In this document: positions 26,921 through 36,439 of the stretch, one piece after another
Layout of the letters: every line of letters starts with the position of its first letter
How positions within the stretch are numbered: the first letter of the stretch is position 1
Source: Klebsiella pneumoniae
Lineage (GTDB): Bacteria; Pseudomonadota; Gammaproteobacteria; Pseudomonadales; Pseudohongiellaceae
Assembly (NCBI GenBank): GCA_945869725.1
Contig: CAMBPO010000005.1
Location: 1 to 64,000, forward strand
Direction: 5' to 3'
Length of the DNA: 64,000 bases
Notes under the pieces: generated by a model
Seen by the model: only the letters and a program-made list of their open reading frames with translations
What the model was told of the DNA's origin: nothing
Databases searched by the model: none
Made by a program: the position numbers and the translations under genes

Positions 26921-28285
26921 ATGCTGTTGATACTAAAAACACGTTTGATATCCCTGGTTCTGCCAACCGTTTTTCCACAACATCTGTTGTCCCGTCTCCG
27001 GCGCCGCCAAAAAAACGCACTGCTGGCGATATTGTCAGTGGCGGGACTGTTCACAGTCTCTGCAGTGTTTGCGCAGCCGGTGGCGCTGACCAATGCGCGC
27101 ATTATTGATGGCACGGGTGCTCCGGTTGTTTTTCCGGGCACCTTGATTATGGATCAGGGAAGGATTGTTGCTGTTGGCGCTTCGACGGATATCCAGGTTC
27201 CCGATGGTGCGCGCATCATCTCTCTGGAAGGCAAAACACTGATGCCAGGCCTGATCAATGCACATGGTCACGCTGGTGGCGTCCGCGGCCTGGAAACCGG
27301 CCACTACAGTGAAGAGAACCTGCTGCGGCAACTGGCACTGTATGCCAGTTATGGCGTCACCACTGTGGTGAGTCTGGGTGATGACGAAGAAGAGGGCTTT
27401 CAGCTGCGTGATAACCAGAACACCGCAGATCTGGATCGTGCCCGCCTGTTTGTGGCTGGCCCGGTACTTAATCCAGCCACTGTCGAGCAGGCGGTAACGC
27501 TGGTGGATCAAACCGCAGCATTAACTCCGGACTTTGTAAAAATACGCGTTGACGACAATCTAGGCCGCTCACCCAAAATGCCGCCGGAGGTTTACCAGGC
27601 TGTCAGTGCTCAAGCGGATGTTCATCGTATCCCCTTGTCCGTCCATACCTTTTATCAGCAAGACACCAAAGATCTGTTGCGCGCCGGAGCGGATCATATT
27701 GCTCACAGCATCCGAGACTCGCATGTCGATGAAGAATTCATCGGGCTGATGCTGGAGCGCAACATCTGTTACACACCCACGCTGACCCGCGAAGTATCAA
27801 CCTATATCTACGAAAGTGAGCCGGAATTTTTCTCTGACGCTTTTTTTCTGGCCGGTGTTGATGCCGAGGTGCTGACCACACTCAGAGAACCCGAGCGCCA
27901 ACAACGTATGGCGCAAAATGATGCGGCCCAGCAATACAAGGCAGCGCTGCCCATTGCGATGACCAATCTTAAATTGCTGTCCGACGCCGGCGTACGTATC
28001 GCTATGGGTACCGACAGCGGTCCACCCGCGCGTTTCCAGGGCTATTTTGAGCATCTGGAAATGTGGATGATGCAAGATGCCGGGATAACACCGATGCAGA
28101 TCATCAAGTCGGCCACTGCCGATGCTGCCGCCTGCATGAACCTGAGTGATACAGGTTCATTGCTGCCCGGGAAGTGGGCTGATCTTCTGGTGCTCAGCGA
28201 GGACCCGCTGGAAAACATCCGCAACAGCCGCTCTATTGAGCAGGTCTGGATCGCGGGTAATCAATTACGCCGCCCGCGGTTCTGA
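26921..28285 (+). CDS. Exported metal-dependent amidohydrolase
   Basis: This 454-residue protein has an N-terminal hydrophobic segment (about 33-52) ending VFAQP, which suggests export. The amidohydrolase fold is clear: metal ligands H115 and H117 (INAHGHAGG), probable carboxylated K207 (FVKIRV), H242 (SVHTF), H262 (DHIAHSIRD), and the metal Asp in IAMGTDSGPP. It belongs to the imidazolonepropionase/dipeptidase-like group, which cleaves C-N bonds in cyclic amides or dipeptides. The 3' end overlaps the convergent FG-GAP gene by 25 bp. The substrate is unknown. Confidence 0.88.
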   Translation: MLLILKTRLISLVLPTVFPQHLLSRLRRRQKNALLAILSVAGLFTVSAVFAQPVALTNARIIDGTGAPVVFPGTLIMDQGRIVAVGASTDIQVPDGARIISLEGKTLMPGLINAHGHAGGVRGLETGHYSEENLLRQLALYASYGVTTVVSLGDDEEEGFQLRDNQNTADLDRARLFVAGPVLNPATVEQAVTLVDQTAALTPDFVKIRVDDNLGRSPKMPPEVYQAVSAQADVHRIPLSVHTFYQQDTKDLLRAGADHIAHSIRDSHVDEEFIGLMLERNICYTPTLTREVSTYIYESEPEFFSDAFFLAGVDAEVLTTLREPERQQRMAQNDAAQQYKAALPIAMTNLKLLSDAGVRIAMGTDSGPPARFQGYFEHLEMWMMQDAGITPMQIIKSATADAAACMNLSDTGSLLPGKWADLLVLSEDPLENIRNSRSIEQVWIAGNQLRRPRF

Positions 28286-29439
28286 AACAGCAACAAGACG
28301 CCAGGCTCTGCAGGTGCCGATACGATGTCCGGATAACCATCGGCATTCAGATCCGCTATCTGTACATCCGACATCGCACTGGCAGCCAGTGCATAACGCT
28401 GCCAATGCGGTGTTTCTGCCTGATAGTAGAAAACCTGCAAACCGCTTTCACCCCCGACAATGATTTCATCAATACCGTCCTGATTGAGATCAGCAATCTG
28501 CAGGACATGCGCACCTGAACCCGGAACTGGCACAATTTCCATACGCCAACCGCTGACAACCTCAGGTGCAGAACGAAAAACGTACAGTTGCGAAGCGGAC
28601 GCTCCCAGTGCGGCCACAAAATCTGCCTCCGCCCCCGAAGGAGACGGCCCTGACTGTCCTGCAGCCACATCCACAAATCCACCCGAGCCGGATGCCTGCA
28701 GTAGTAAAAACTCATCAACAAACTGACCCCGTGATGCCAGTTCTGTGACATCAACACCCAAAGGCCCTGCGGCTAGCAGCTCCTCACGTCCATCGTCATC
28801 CCAATCATGGGCGCGCAGCCGGTTGATAGGTGGTGTGGATTCGAGCAGCAATGACATCGTGCTCCATCCTCGCGCTCGCGTAGGCGTGTAAACCTCAAGC
28901 TCTGGAGATGCAACCAGCACCCGATTACCGGTACCCGACAAGTCCGCCCACAGCAAAGCGTCAGGTGTAACATCCGTGCGGATGTTTGTCGCAGTCCAGG
29001 TGTCATGCATAAGCTCTCGCCCGGGATTCTGCAACCAAATGAGCTGATCACGTGTGCCCGAGCCAGGTATCGAAAAGCGCCCTGCCAGCGTCAAACTGGC
29101 CGGCGATCCTGCAGACAAACTGTGCGTGGCGATTGCAGACAGTTCATCGGCCATCAAGGGTATCTGGTACAACTGCCAGGATGGATTCTCAAACCAGTAA
29201 ACCCGACCCGGGCGCCGGTTCATCAGCAATACATCAGCACGCAGATCACCACCAATATCCGCCAGCAGAAGCTGTCCGCCACCCGGCACTCTTGCTGCGA
29301 GCGGGTCAATCTGAAAGCTCGCTCTGGTGAAACCGGTGGCTTGACAGGCCGCCAACAACAGCAAGCCAACAACAGAAATCGCCGGTCGCACAAGGAAGGA
29401 GCGGGAGCAAGGATACTTGTCTGGAGAAGGTGCTGTCAT
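28261..29439 (-). CDS. FG-GAP/VCBS-repeat lipoprotein
   Basis: This is a lipoprotein (lipobox LLLLAAC) of about 392 residues. The ATG at 29439 is preferred over a non-ATG start 24 nt upstream. It contains FG-GAP/VCBS-like repeats with calcium-type loops: ADIGGDLRADVLL, HDWDDDGREELL, ADLNQDGIDEIIVGG and ADLNADGYPDIVSAP. Such propellers bind proteins or sugars at the cell surface. It ends inside the convergent amidohydrolase gene (25-bp overlap). No partner is evident. Confidence 0.8.
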   Translation of the reverse strand: MTAPSPDKYPCSRSFLVRPAISVVGLLLLAACQATGFTRASFQIDPLAARVPGGGQLLLADIGGDLRADVLLMNRRPGRVYWFENPSWQLYQIPLMADELSAIATHSLSAGSPASLTLAGRFSIPGSGTRDQLIWLQNPGRELMHDTWTATNIRTDVTPDALLWADLSGTGNRVLVASPELEVYTPTRARGWSTMSLLLESTPPINRLRAHDWDDDGREELLAAGPLGVDVTELASRGQFVDEFLLLQASGSGGFVDVAAGQSGPSPSGAEADFVAALGASASQLYVFRSAPEVVSGWRMEIVPVPGSGAHVLQIADLNQDGIDEIIVGGESGLQVFYYQAETPHWQRYALAASAMSDVQIADLNADGYPDIVSAPAEPGVLLLFQNRGRRN

Positions 29440-29580
29440 AAGGTGAGGTGGAGCATAAAGCACAGCCCACGGCGGTTCAACAGGCTGTTTCTTTCTTGAA
29501 ATCGACAGTGGTAAGCTGACTCAACTGGTAACACGAACAACCCTCACTGACATCAAACATGACACTCTGGAGACAACAGT

Positions 29581-30753
29581 ATGGATGATTTCTGGAGCAG
29601 TAACAAAACCCAGAATTTTACTGGCGCGGTGGTACTGGTGATTGTGAGTTCTTTGTCGGTCTATCTGTTGGCTCAGAACGCTCAGCAATGGACGCCACAA
29701 CTCACGCTGATCAGCGCCCTGTTTCTGCTGCACATAACCTGTTACTTCATCTTTACATCAGAATGGGCGCTTAACTCACGCAAACGATTGTTTATTCTGC
29801 TTTGTATAGAAATTACGGCAATTGCCTCGCTGTATTTTCTGGTCAGTATCAGTTTTGTCGCCATCCTCGGCATCATCTGGATCGTGCAGATCACCGAAAC
29901 CTACCCCATACGCACTACCGGCTGGTTACTGCTGGGTGTCGTCAGCTTGTACACCATCAGTCAGCTGTTTCACTGGGGCGACTCCAGCCTGATGCTCACT
30001 ATCACCGGCTCTATCACGCTGGGGCTCTTTCACTTGTTTGCAGTGATCGCAACACACAGAGCAAAACGTGAACAGGAATTGCGGAAGGAGACAGCAGCCT
30101 TGAACAGGGAGTTGCTGGCCACCCGGGAACTGCTAACCGAACACTCGCGTCAGGCCGAAAGACTGCGTATTGCGCGTGATCTGCATGATCTGCTTGGACA
30201 CCACCTGACCGCGCAGATTCTTCAACTGGAGGTCGCAACACATTTGACTGACGGGCAGGGCCGGCAGAAAGTGGAGCAGGCATTGGCACTCGGGAAGCTG
30301 TTACTGAGCGATCTGCGCACCGCTGTCAGCGAGTTACGGGAAGACGAACCCGTCAACTTTATCGATGCCATGCACAAGTTGATCAATGGATTGCCTGGTA
30401 TCACTGTTGACCTGAATTTGAGCAGCGTGCCAGGTGACACGCAAATAGCCGACACCTTGTTACGCTGCACTCGTGAAGCGCTAACCAATGTGCTGCGCCA
30501 CAGTGCTGCTACGCGTTGTCATATTGATTTTCGAGCGGATGATATGTGTTACCACCTGCGGATCAATGACAACGGCACTCATAGCGGGCCGATCACGCCA
30601 GGAAACGGACTCAAAGGTATCAAGGAACGCATCGAAGAAGCAGGTGGCTGTGTAGACTGGTCAAATGAGCAGGGTTTCATTTTGCATATACGCCTACCCA
30701 TCAACAGATTACTGACAGAGAAGTGTCCGCCCGTTACAACATCGCCCGCCTGA
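29581..30753 (+). CDS. Orphan HisKA_3-type sensor histidine kinase
   Basis: This 390-residue kinase of the NarX/DegS class has five to six membrane helices in residues 15-160 and a short coiled coil. The HisKA_3 domain carries the phosphorylation site H202 (IARDLHDLLGHHLTAQ). A HATPase domain follows, with CTREALTNVLRHS as the N box and NDNGTHSGPITPGNGLKGIKE. The DNG...GLKGI pattern is normal for the class. The LuxR-type response regulator usually encoded next to such kinases is absent. The last 20 bp overlap the convergent phnE gene. Confidence 0.88.
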   Translation: MDDFWSSNKTQNFTGAVVLVIVSSLSVYLLAQNAQQWTPQLTLISALFLLHITCYFIFTSEWALNSRKRLFILLCIEITAIASLYFLVSISFVAILGIIWIVQITETYPIRTTGWLLLGVVSLYTISQLFHWGDSSLMLTITGSITLGLFHLFAVIATHRAKREQELRKETAALNRELLATRELLTEHSRQAERLRIARDLHDLLGHHLTAQILQLEVATHLTDGQGRQKVEQALALGKLLLSDLRTAVSELREDEPVNFIDAMHKLINGLPGITVDLNLSSVPGDTQIADTLLRCTREALTNVLRHSAATRCHIDFRADDMCYHLRINDNGTHSGPITPGNGLKGIKERIEEAGGCVDWSNEQGFILHIRLPINRLLTEKCPPVTTSPA

Positions 30754-31558
30754 CTTTGGCTGATACCCATTCGGAGACCACAACGGTTGCAAAAATCAGC
30801 ACAAATACCGTGGCCACCTCTCCCCATGCCAGATTATTGATGGAGGCATTCATTTGCAGTCCGATACCGCCAGCTCCAACCAGACCCAGCGTCGTCGCTT
30901 CGCGGATATTGATATCCCAGCGGTAAACGCAAATACCTGCAAATGCCGGCATGATTTGCGGCCATACCGCCCAGGCTAATACCTGACCGCGGCCGGCTCC
31001 GGTTGCCGACAGGGCCTCGACCGGAGTCGGATGAATTTCTTCTATCGCCTCATAAAGCAGTTTCCCGACAAATCCGATCGAACGCAGCGCGATAGCCAAC
31101 ATGCCAGCAAAACTTCCCGGCCCGACAATGGTCACCAGCAACATTGCCCAGATCAGCGCATTAATGGATCGGGAACTGACAATAATCGCCAGTGCAACTG
31201 CACGCAGAGCTGGATGAGGGGTGGTGTTGCGTGCTGCCAGAAAGGCCAAAGGAAAGGCGATGACAATACCCATGACCGTCCCCACGGTCGCTATGTTGAT
31301 GGTGTCCCACAAGGGCAGCATCAACGAGCCGGTGATACTCCAGTCGGGCGGAATCATGCGCCCGATCAGACTGGCAGCCTGCTCGTCCGCATCGTAAAGA
31401 AATTCCCAGATTGTATTTTCCGAGATCAGCGCCCAGCACCAGACAAACAACATGCCTCCCAGCATCCAGCCTGCCCAATGAGCATACTGTTGCAAAGGTT
31501 CACGCTTTTTCCAGACTGGCTGATCTCCGTGTTTTATCAGCGGCATTATTGTGTCCAC
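30734..31558 (-). CDS. phnE: Phosphonate-type ABC transporter permease (second PhnE)
   Basis: This 274-residue inner membrane permease has about six helices. The binding-protein-dependent transport motif is seen near the end: EALSATGAGRGQVLAWAVWPQI and YRWDINIREATTLGLVGAGGIG, which are PhnE hallmarks. It overlaps the start of the first permease's 3' end by 13 bp and is last in the phnD-phnC-phnE-phnE operon. The two permeases probably form a heterodimer. The substrate class is a phosphonate, phosphite or related phosphorus oxyanion. It overlaps the convergent kinase gene by 20 bp. Confidence 0.9.
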   Translation of the reverse strand: MDTIMPLIKHGDQPVWKKREPLQQYAHWAGWMLGGMLFVWCWALISENTIWEFLYDADEQAASLIGRMIPPDWSITGSLMLPLWDTINIATVGTVMGIVIAFPLAFLAARNTTPHPALRAVALAIIVSSRSINALIWAMLLVTIVGPGSFAGMLAIALRSIGFVGKLLYEAIEEIHPTPVEALSATGAGRGQVLAWAVWPQIMPAFAGICVYRWDINIREATTLGLVGAGGIGLQMNASINNLAWGEVATVFVLIFATVVVSEWVSAKVRRAML

Positions 31559-32388
31559 TTGCGAACATACCCGGACAGGTATTCGCTGGTCATCACGATC
31601 ACAATAATCAGCAGCAGAATGGCTGCAGAAGTATCGTAATCGTAGCGGTTGATGGAAGTATTCAGCGTGGCGCCAATGCCCCCGGCGCCGACGATACCAA
31701 TGACGGCAGACTCGCGGAAATTGATATCCAGTCTGTAGAGTGACAAACCTATCAGGCGCGGCATTACTTGCGGCTGCACCGCAAAATTAACCCATTGCAA
31801 CCAACTGGCGCCGGTTGCGCGAATGGCCTCCAGCGGCTCGCGCTGGGTATCCTCAATATCCTCAGCCAACAGCTTTGCCATAAAACCGATGGTCGCAAAT
31901 GCCAGGGTTACCACTCCCGCCAGAGGACCAAAGCCAAACATGGCAACAAACAAAATGGCAATGATGATTTCCTGAAAAGTCCGCGACAAGGCAATGATGG
32001 TGCGACATACAAAATACACCGGCAATGGCGATATATTGCGCGCAGCGCCAAGTCCCACAGGAATGGCCAGCAGCACTCCGATCACCGTTGCCGCCAGCGT
32101 CATCGTCAGGCTTTCTTTGAGTCCGGCAAAAATTTCCCCGCTGCGCGACACAAAGTCCGGCTGCAGAAACGAAGCCATAAAAGCCAGACCCCGATCCATA
32201 CCCTGAGCCACGCGCGCCCAGTTAACATCAACACTTAACCATGCGAGCACGATGTATAACAGCACAGACGCGTTTAACGCCCAGCGCCAGCGCGTATCAC
32301 GTATCAACGGCAAAGGCTTCCAGATACCCTCCTTCAATAAGGCAAGGCGATGAGCATCGACACCTGAGTCAGGCAATGTGCGACTCAT
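31546..32388 (-). CDS. phnE: Phosphonate-type ABC transporter permease (first PhnE)
   Basis: This 280-residue permease shares the PhnE plan with the downstream gene: [20 protein letters not shown] and [22 protein letters not shown]. About six membrane helices are seen. Its start overlaps the end of phnC by 4 bp (ATGA type), so translation is coupled. With the second PhnE it would form the channel for a phosphorus oxyanion carried by PhnD. Confidence 0.9.
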   Translation of the reverse strand: MSRTLPDSGVDAHRLALLKEGIWKPLPLIRDTRWRWALNASVLLYIVLAWLSVDVNWARVAQGMDRGLAFMASFLQPDFVSRSGEIFAGLKESLTMTLAATVIGVLLAIPVGLGAARNISPLPVYFVCRTIIALSRTFQEIIIAILFVAMFGFGPLAGVVTLAFATIGFMAKLLAEDIEDTQREPLEAIRATGASWLQWVNFAVQPQVMPRLIGLSLYRLDINFRESAVIGIVGAGGIGATLNTSINRYDYDTSAAILLLIIVIVMTSEYLSGYVRKWTQ

Positions 32389-33218
32389 GGATGACTGCCT
32401 TGACCCATCGGCTTTAACAGGTCACCTGCCGAAGCTTCCGGCTCATCGGATTCTTCCTGGCCAGTCCCGGCGGCGGACCAATCCTCTTCACCATAAATAT
32501 CCGTCAGTGTCTTTTCGTTCAAACCTGAAGGTGGGCCGTCAAAGACCAGCTTACCTGCTCGCAGACCTACAACGCGATCAACAAACTGTTGAGCAAGCAC
32601 AACGTCATGAATGTTAATCACTGCAGCCAGCTGCTGCTCGCGGCACAACTCACAGATCAGGCGCATAATCTGTCGTGAGGTTTTGGGGTCGAGACTGGCG
32701 GTAGGCTCATCAACCAGCAGTAACTTGGGATTTTGCACCAATGCGCGAGCGATACCGACACGCTGCTTCTGACCGCCTGACAATGCATCGCCGCGCTTGT
32801 CAAACATGGTTTCCAGGCCCACCCGCTCCAGCAGATTCAGCGCCTGTTTAACATCTGACGATGGGAATTTACGAAGAAAACTGCGCCAGAAGCCCGTGTA
32901 GGCTAATCGTCCGGACAGCACGTTTTCCATCACTGACAGACGTTCAACCAGGGCATGGTTCTGAAAAATCATTCCAATCTGACGACGCGCCTGCCGCAGC
33001 TTTGCGCCGCGCACCCGTGTAATGTCCTGTCCGTCAAGCATCACAGACCCGGAAGTAGGCTCCACCAATCTGTTCACACAACGAATCAATGTACTTTTTC
33101 CGGCACCGGAAGGGCCGATCAGCGCCATGACCTGGCCTGCTGGCACCTCTAGAGTGATATCACTCAGCGCAAGATCACCCGTATCATACCGTTTGCTCAG
33201 CCCGGTCAATTTCAGCAT
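32385..33218 (-). CDS. phnC: Phosphonate-type ABC transporter ATPase PhnC
   Basis: This 277-residue ABC ATPase powers the PhnDCEE importer. Walker A is GPSGAGKST at about 35-43, the signature is [15 protein letters not shown], and Walker B is [28 protein letters not shown] is typical of PhnC. The C-terminal tail of about 30 residues after the ATPase core is rich in acidic residues and is longer than usual. It lies 22 bp after phnD and overlaps phnE by 4 bp. Confidence 0.92.
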   Translation of the reverse strand: MLKLTGLSKRYDTGDLALSDITLEVPAGQVMALIGPSGAGKSTLIRCVNRLVEPTSGSVMLDGQDITRVRGAKLRQARRQIGMIFQNHALVERLSVMENVLSGRLAYTGFWRSFLRKFPSSDVKQALNLLERVGLETMFDKRGDALSGGQKQRVGIARALVQNPKLLLVDEPTASLDPKTSRQIMRLICELCREQQLAAVINIHDVVLAQQFVDRVVGLRAGKLVFDGPPSGLNEKTLTDIYGEEDWSAAGTGQEESDEPEASAGDLLKPMGQGSHP

Positions 33219-33240
33219 GCTTTCCTCTTATTTTTGTTGG

Positions 33241-34218
33241 TCAATCGCAGTTGTAGACCGTATCGTTTGCTTCATCAATTTCTCTGACGACCCTCCAGTG
33301 TTCCTGGTAAGTAATCGGAATAAACTGTGCCATGCCGGCGTCAGCAAACTCGCGCTGCAAGGCACTGCCTTCCCAGTTGAAACTGAAAAACGCCTCGCGA
33401 ATCTTCCTGCTTAACTCAGGCGTGAGGTTGTGCGAAACACCGTAGGCAGTTGTCGGAAAAGTCAGCGACTTATAAATTGAACGGTACTGGCTGGCATTGA
33501 CGACGTCACGTCCTTCCATTCGCTTGAGCACTTCATTGGCGACGGCAGCCGCTTCATAGTCTCCATTAACAACGCCCAGTATGGAGTTGTCATGACTACC
33601 TGAGAACACCGTGCGATAGTCTGTTCCTGCCTGCAAACCAAATTCGTTCTGTAACAACGTCGATGGCGCCTTAAATCCCGAGTTGGAAGTTGGCGCCGTG
33701 AACGCCAGTTGTCGGCCTCTCAGATCTGCGCCACTTTGAATACCGCTGTCAGGGAAGGTGATGATTTCCATCTCATAGCCATAACTGCGATCTGCCGACG
33801 CCATCATGGCAAAGGGCACAAATCCGGCGCAATTCACGGCCACCGGGGTTGAGCCGGTATTAAAACCGGCGATATGCAAACGACCCGCACGCAAGGCCTC
33901 CAGTTGCGCAGCATTAGACTGCACTGGAAAAAAGCGCACTTCTTTGCCGGTGGCGCCTTCCATGTGCGCGATAAACTCATCCCAGACACGAGAATACAAA
34001 GCGGGGTCTTCAACCGGAGTGTAGGCAAAAACCAGAATCGAGGGGTCGCGCCACCGTTCAGAATCATCAGGCTGATCCGCCACCAGATCAGCGTTCATAT
34101 CCTGATAACGCGGGGATAACTGGGCGCTGACGCTATTGCTCACAAGCATTATGCAGGCGCCGGATAACACCAGCGCTCCGGCTGATATCCTGTGTCTGAC
34201 AGTAAACAAATGGCTCAT
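33241..34218 (-). CDS. phnD: Phosphonate/phosphite-type periplasmic binding protein PhnD
   Basis: This 325-residue binding protein of the PhnD/PtxB/HtxB family has a signal peptide at about 1-32 (ending VSAQL). Family signatures are seen: VFAYTPVEDPALY near the start, FFPVQSNAAQLEALRAGRLHIAGF, TAPTSNSGFKAPS at the ligand loop, and AAVANEVLKRM. It catches a phosphonate, phosphite or similar ligand for the PhnC/PhnE/PhnE transporter; loop residues alone do not decide which. It is the first transporter gene, 102 bp downstream of the small P-loop kinase gene. Confidence 0.9.
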   Translation of the reverse strand: MSHLFTVRHRISAGALVLSGACIMLVSNSVSAQLSPRYQDMNADLVADQPDDSERWRDPSILVFAYTPVEDPALYSRVWDEFIAHMEGATGKEVRFFPVQSNAAQLEALRAGRLHIAGFNTGSTPVAVNCAGFVPFAMMASADRSYGYEMEIITFPDSGIQSGADLRGRQLAFTAPTSNSGFKAPSTLLQNEFGLQAGTDYRTVFSGSHDNSILGVVNGDYEAAAVANEVLKRMEGRDVVNASQYRSIYKSLTFPTTAYGVSHNLTPELSRKIREAFFSFNWEGSALQREFADAGMAQFIPITYQEHWRVVREIDEANDTVYNCD

Positions 34219-34320
34219 GATGATCTTGCACTCGTTCCAGAACAGCCTTTAGGCGGCTGCAAAAATGAAGCCGATCATAACACCTGCCCGCAACGGGTCA
34301 ACCATCACACCCGCCATGCA

Positions 34321-34833
34321 TCATGCTAGGCTCATGGCCTGGCGACTCTGCTCGAGTACGCGTGTTTTATCGCCATCGTTAATCAGGCGGAAACTGTTGT
34401 CGCGCGGCGGTTCAAAATCCTTGAACAATGCTGCAGCACTGGCAGCACGAATCCCTTGGCCGCGCTGCTCAAGGCGCTTGATGATCATATCCAGTGGAGC
34501 ATCTACCCAGACAAATGTCAGCTGCGGCAGGTGCTTTCGCAAGAAATCCCGATGCTTTTGTTTGTAGGCACCTTGAGTGACTATCAAGGGCAGATCAGAT
34601 TGCTGTCGGTCTTTGATGTGCTCCAGCAGTTGTGAAAAATATTCATCCCTCATGCTATCTGTAAAAGGCCGCGCCTCGGTCAGCGCCAACTTCATTTCCG
34701 CTGTGATATCAATATCAGCGTGGTAAACAGGCCATCCGGTCTGTTGTGATATGACGTCACCCACATATGACTTTCCTGCACCGGAGAGTCCAAACAAAAA
34801 CCAAACCGCCGCGCTTTTCTGTGTTGCTGTCAT
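34321..34833 (-). CDS. Small P-loop kinase (gluconate/shikimate kinase-like)
   Basis: This 170-residue P-loop protein has Walker A GLSGAGKSYVGD at about 15-26 and a lid-like arginine segment. The motif YHADIDITAEMKLALTEARPFTDSMR resembles the substrate region of gluconokinases, and TFVWVDAPLDMIIKRLEQRGQGI the lid. It lacks clear PhnN signatures. It precedes phnD by 102 bp on the same strand, so it may be cotranscribed with the transporter and phosphorylate an imported or derived compound. The substrate is unknown. Confidence 0.7.
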   Translation of the reverse strand: MTATQKSAAVWFLFGLSGAGKSYVGDVISQQTGWPVYHADIDITAEMKLALTEARPFTDSMRDEYFSQLLEHIKDRQQSDLPLIVTQGAYKQKHRDFLRKHLPQLTFVWVDAPLDMIIKRLEQRGQGIRAASAAALFKDFEPPRDNSFRLINDGDKTRVLEQSRQAMSLA

Positions 34834-34957
34834 TCCGATTGGATCCCGTGAAGCTTTCCGTATTGTCCGACCTTCCCAATTGTGGCCTGACGTGGATTTT
34901 GGCAGGTGCCTGCGTGTATGATTCGTTACTTTCTCTAATCTATGACGGACATCACCA

Positions 34958-35680
34958 ATGGGTAGATCTTACCAGAACCGCAAAGAGTCGATGGCCAAAA
35001 CTGCGGCCGCAAAAACCAAAGTCTACAGCCGTTTTGCACGCGAAATATACATGTGTGCAAAAAGCGGAGGTACTGATCCTGATGGCAACTTGTCATTGCG
35101 CGGCATGCTGGAGCGCGCCAAAAAAAATCAGGTCCCCTCACATGTCATCGACAAAGCGATTGAAAAAGCCAAAGGCGGCGGAGGGGAAGATTTTTCGCCA
35201 GCGCGTTATGAAGGCTATGGCCCGGGCAACTGTATGGTCATTGTAGAGTGCCTGACAGACAACCCCAATCGTACCTTTGGCGATGTGCGTTTATGTTTTA
35301 CCAAAACCAAATCCAGAATTGGCACACAAGGCAATGTCAGCCATATGTTTGATCATTGCGCCATCCTGTCGGTGGCTGGAACGAATGAAGACATCATCCT
35401 GGAAGCATTGTTGAATGCTGATGTCGATGTTACCGACATCGAAAATGAGGAAGGTCACATTACTGTGTTTGTTCCGCATACCGAGTACGCCAAAGCGCGA
35501 CAGGCAATCCGCTCAGCGATGAAAGATGTTGAGTTTGAGGTGGATGAGATTCAGTTTATCCCGCAATCATCTACATCGGTGACCGGTGAAGACGTGCAGA
35601 TGTTTGAAAAGTTTATGGACATGCTGAATGAACTGGATGACGTCCAAAACGTTTATCACAACGCCGTATTTGAAGAGTGA
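34958..35680 (+). CDS. YebC/PmpR family protein (YeeN type)
   Basis: This 240-residue protein has the full YebC fold. The N-terminal segment [14 protein letters not shown] and the [18 protein letters not shown] form are of the YeeN subfamily rather than canonical YebC, which begins MAGHSKW. Members act as DNA-binding regulators or, as shown for several YebC proteins, help ribosomes through polyproline stretches. [20 protein letters not shown] is a core signature. It stands alone on the plus strand between minus-strand genes. A canonical yebC is expected near ruvC elsewhere in the genome. Confidence 0.9.
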   Translation: MGRSYQNRKESMAKTAAAKTKVYSRFAREIYMCAKSGGTDPDGNLSLRGMLERAKKNQVPSHVIDKAIEKAKGGGGEDFSPARYEGYGPGNCMVIVECLTDNPNRTFGDVRLCFTKTKSRIGTQGNVSHMFDHCAILSVAGTNEDIILEALLNADVDVTDIENEEGHITVFVPHTEYAKARQAIRSAMKDVEFEVDEIQFIPQSSTSVTGEDVQMFEKFMDMLNELDDVQNVYHNAVFEE

Positions 35681-35727
35681 AGCCAACTCGCCGAGGCACG
35701 GTCATTCCGCGTGCGCATACCCGATTA

Positions 35728-36339
35728 TCAGTCCAGATAATTGGATTGGTAAACCACATCGCCCATATGACGTATCTGTTGATCAATTACCCAGTCCATG
35801 GTGGTCAGCAAACCTTCAAATGAGTGCCCGTCGCGCTCGAGCGTTGCCAGTGTAAACGCTACGGCTTCCAATGTAGACAACGCGTGAATGCCGGGTTGCT
35901 GCCGAATGCGGTAACGCGAAGGTATGATTGGAGCCAGACTGTACCTTGGCAATTGTGCCAACCAAGGCAGCCGGTGCATTATCTTTCGACTCCGCCGCCA
36001 ACTGGCATCAATAAATATCAAAGGCCTCTTTGGTAGTTCTGCCAATACTGACAGGCTCTTTGATTGCACTCCGGGATAAATCAAAACAGGACTTGAGGCG
36101 CGTAATTCTTCCAAAGCAGACATGCAGGTCGCACTGATATTGTCCGGATCAACAACAAGCAAATGGCAATTTGACAAAGACAACGCAGCGATGCGGGCAG
36201 TGCCAATCGCGTGGGCCGATTCCCGTAGATCCTGAATAATGTAAACCAGCCACTCATTTCGCAGTTGCGAGAGATGTGGACAATAACAGACTGGTATAGG
36301 ACGCAGGCAGTTGCTGCAGATTGGACGAGGCATATCCAT
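35728..36339 (-). CDS. DTW-domain tRNA-uridine aminocarboxypropyltransferase
   Basis: This 203-residue protein of the TapT/TuaA family places a 3-amino-3-carboxypropyl group on tRNA uridine (acp3U) from S-adenosylmethionine. Four cysteines near the start (CSNCLRPIPVCYC) would bind zinc. The family motif DGTW appears here as DASW in FIDASWRRSRKIMHRLPWL, a common variant. The C-terminal ALSTLEAVAFTLATLE is typical. It lies 100 bp downstream of pnp. Identification is good; which tRNA position it modifies is by homology only. Confidence 0.88.
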   Translation of the reverse strand: MDMPRPICSNCLRPIPVCYCPHLSQLRNEWLVYIIQDLRESAHAIGTARIAALSLSNCHLLVVDPDNISATCMSALEELRASSPVLIYPGVQSKSLSVLAELPKRPLIFIDASWRRSRKIMHRLPWLAQLPRYSLAPIIPSRYRIRQQPGIHALSTLEAVAFTLATLERDGHSFEGLLTTMDWVIDQQIRHMGDVVYQSNYLD

Positions 36340-36367
36340 GCCTTCAACGAGGTATCTTGATTTAAAG

Positions 36368-36391
36368 CCGGCAAGCTTTTCAACTTGCCGG
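36368..36391 (-). terminator. Hairpin after pnp, possible terminator
   Basis: CCGGCAAG (36368-36375) pairs with CTTGCCGG (36384-36391) across an 8-nt loop, 48 bp past the pnp stop. On the minus strand the run that follows is only CTTTAAATC, so intrinsic termination would be weak. It may instead protect the mRNA 3' end. Confidence 0.5.
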
Positions 36392-36439
36392 TCGTAACGG
36401 TCAAAACAGGCACCTGCGAACAGGCACCTGTTGGAAACA

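Noticed and set aside
30734..34218. Naming the transporter as a dedicated phosphite (Ptx) system
   Set aside because: No ptxD dehydrogenase is present, and binding-protein loops cannot decide between phosphite and phosphonate by eye.
36406..36430. Direct repeat of CAGGCACCTG after pnp
   Set aside because: Only two copies, too short for a repeat array, and no sign of CRISPR or a mobile element.
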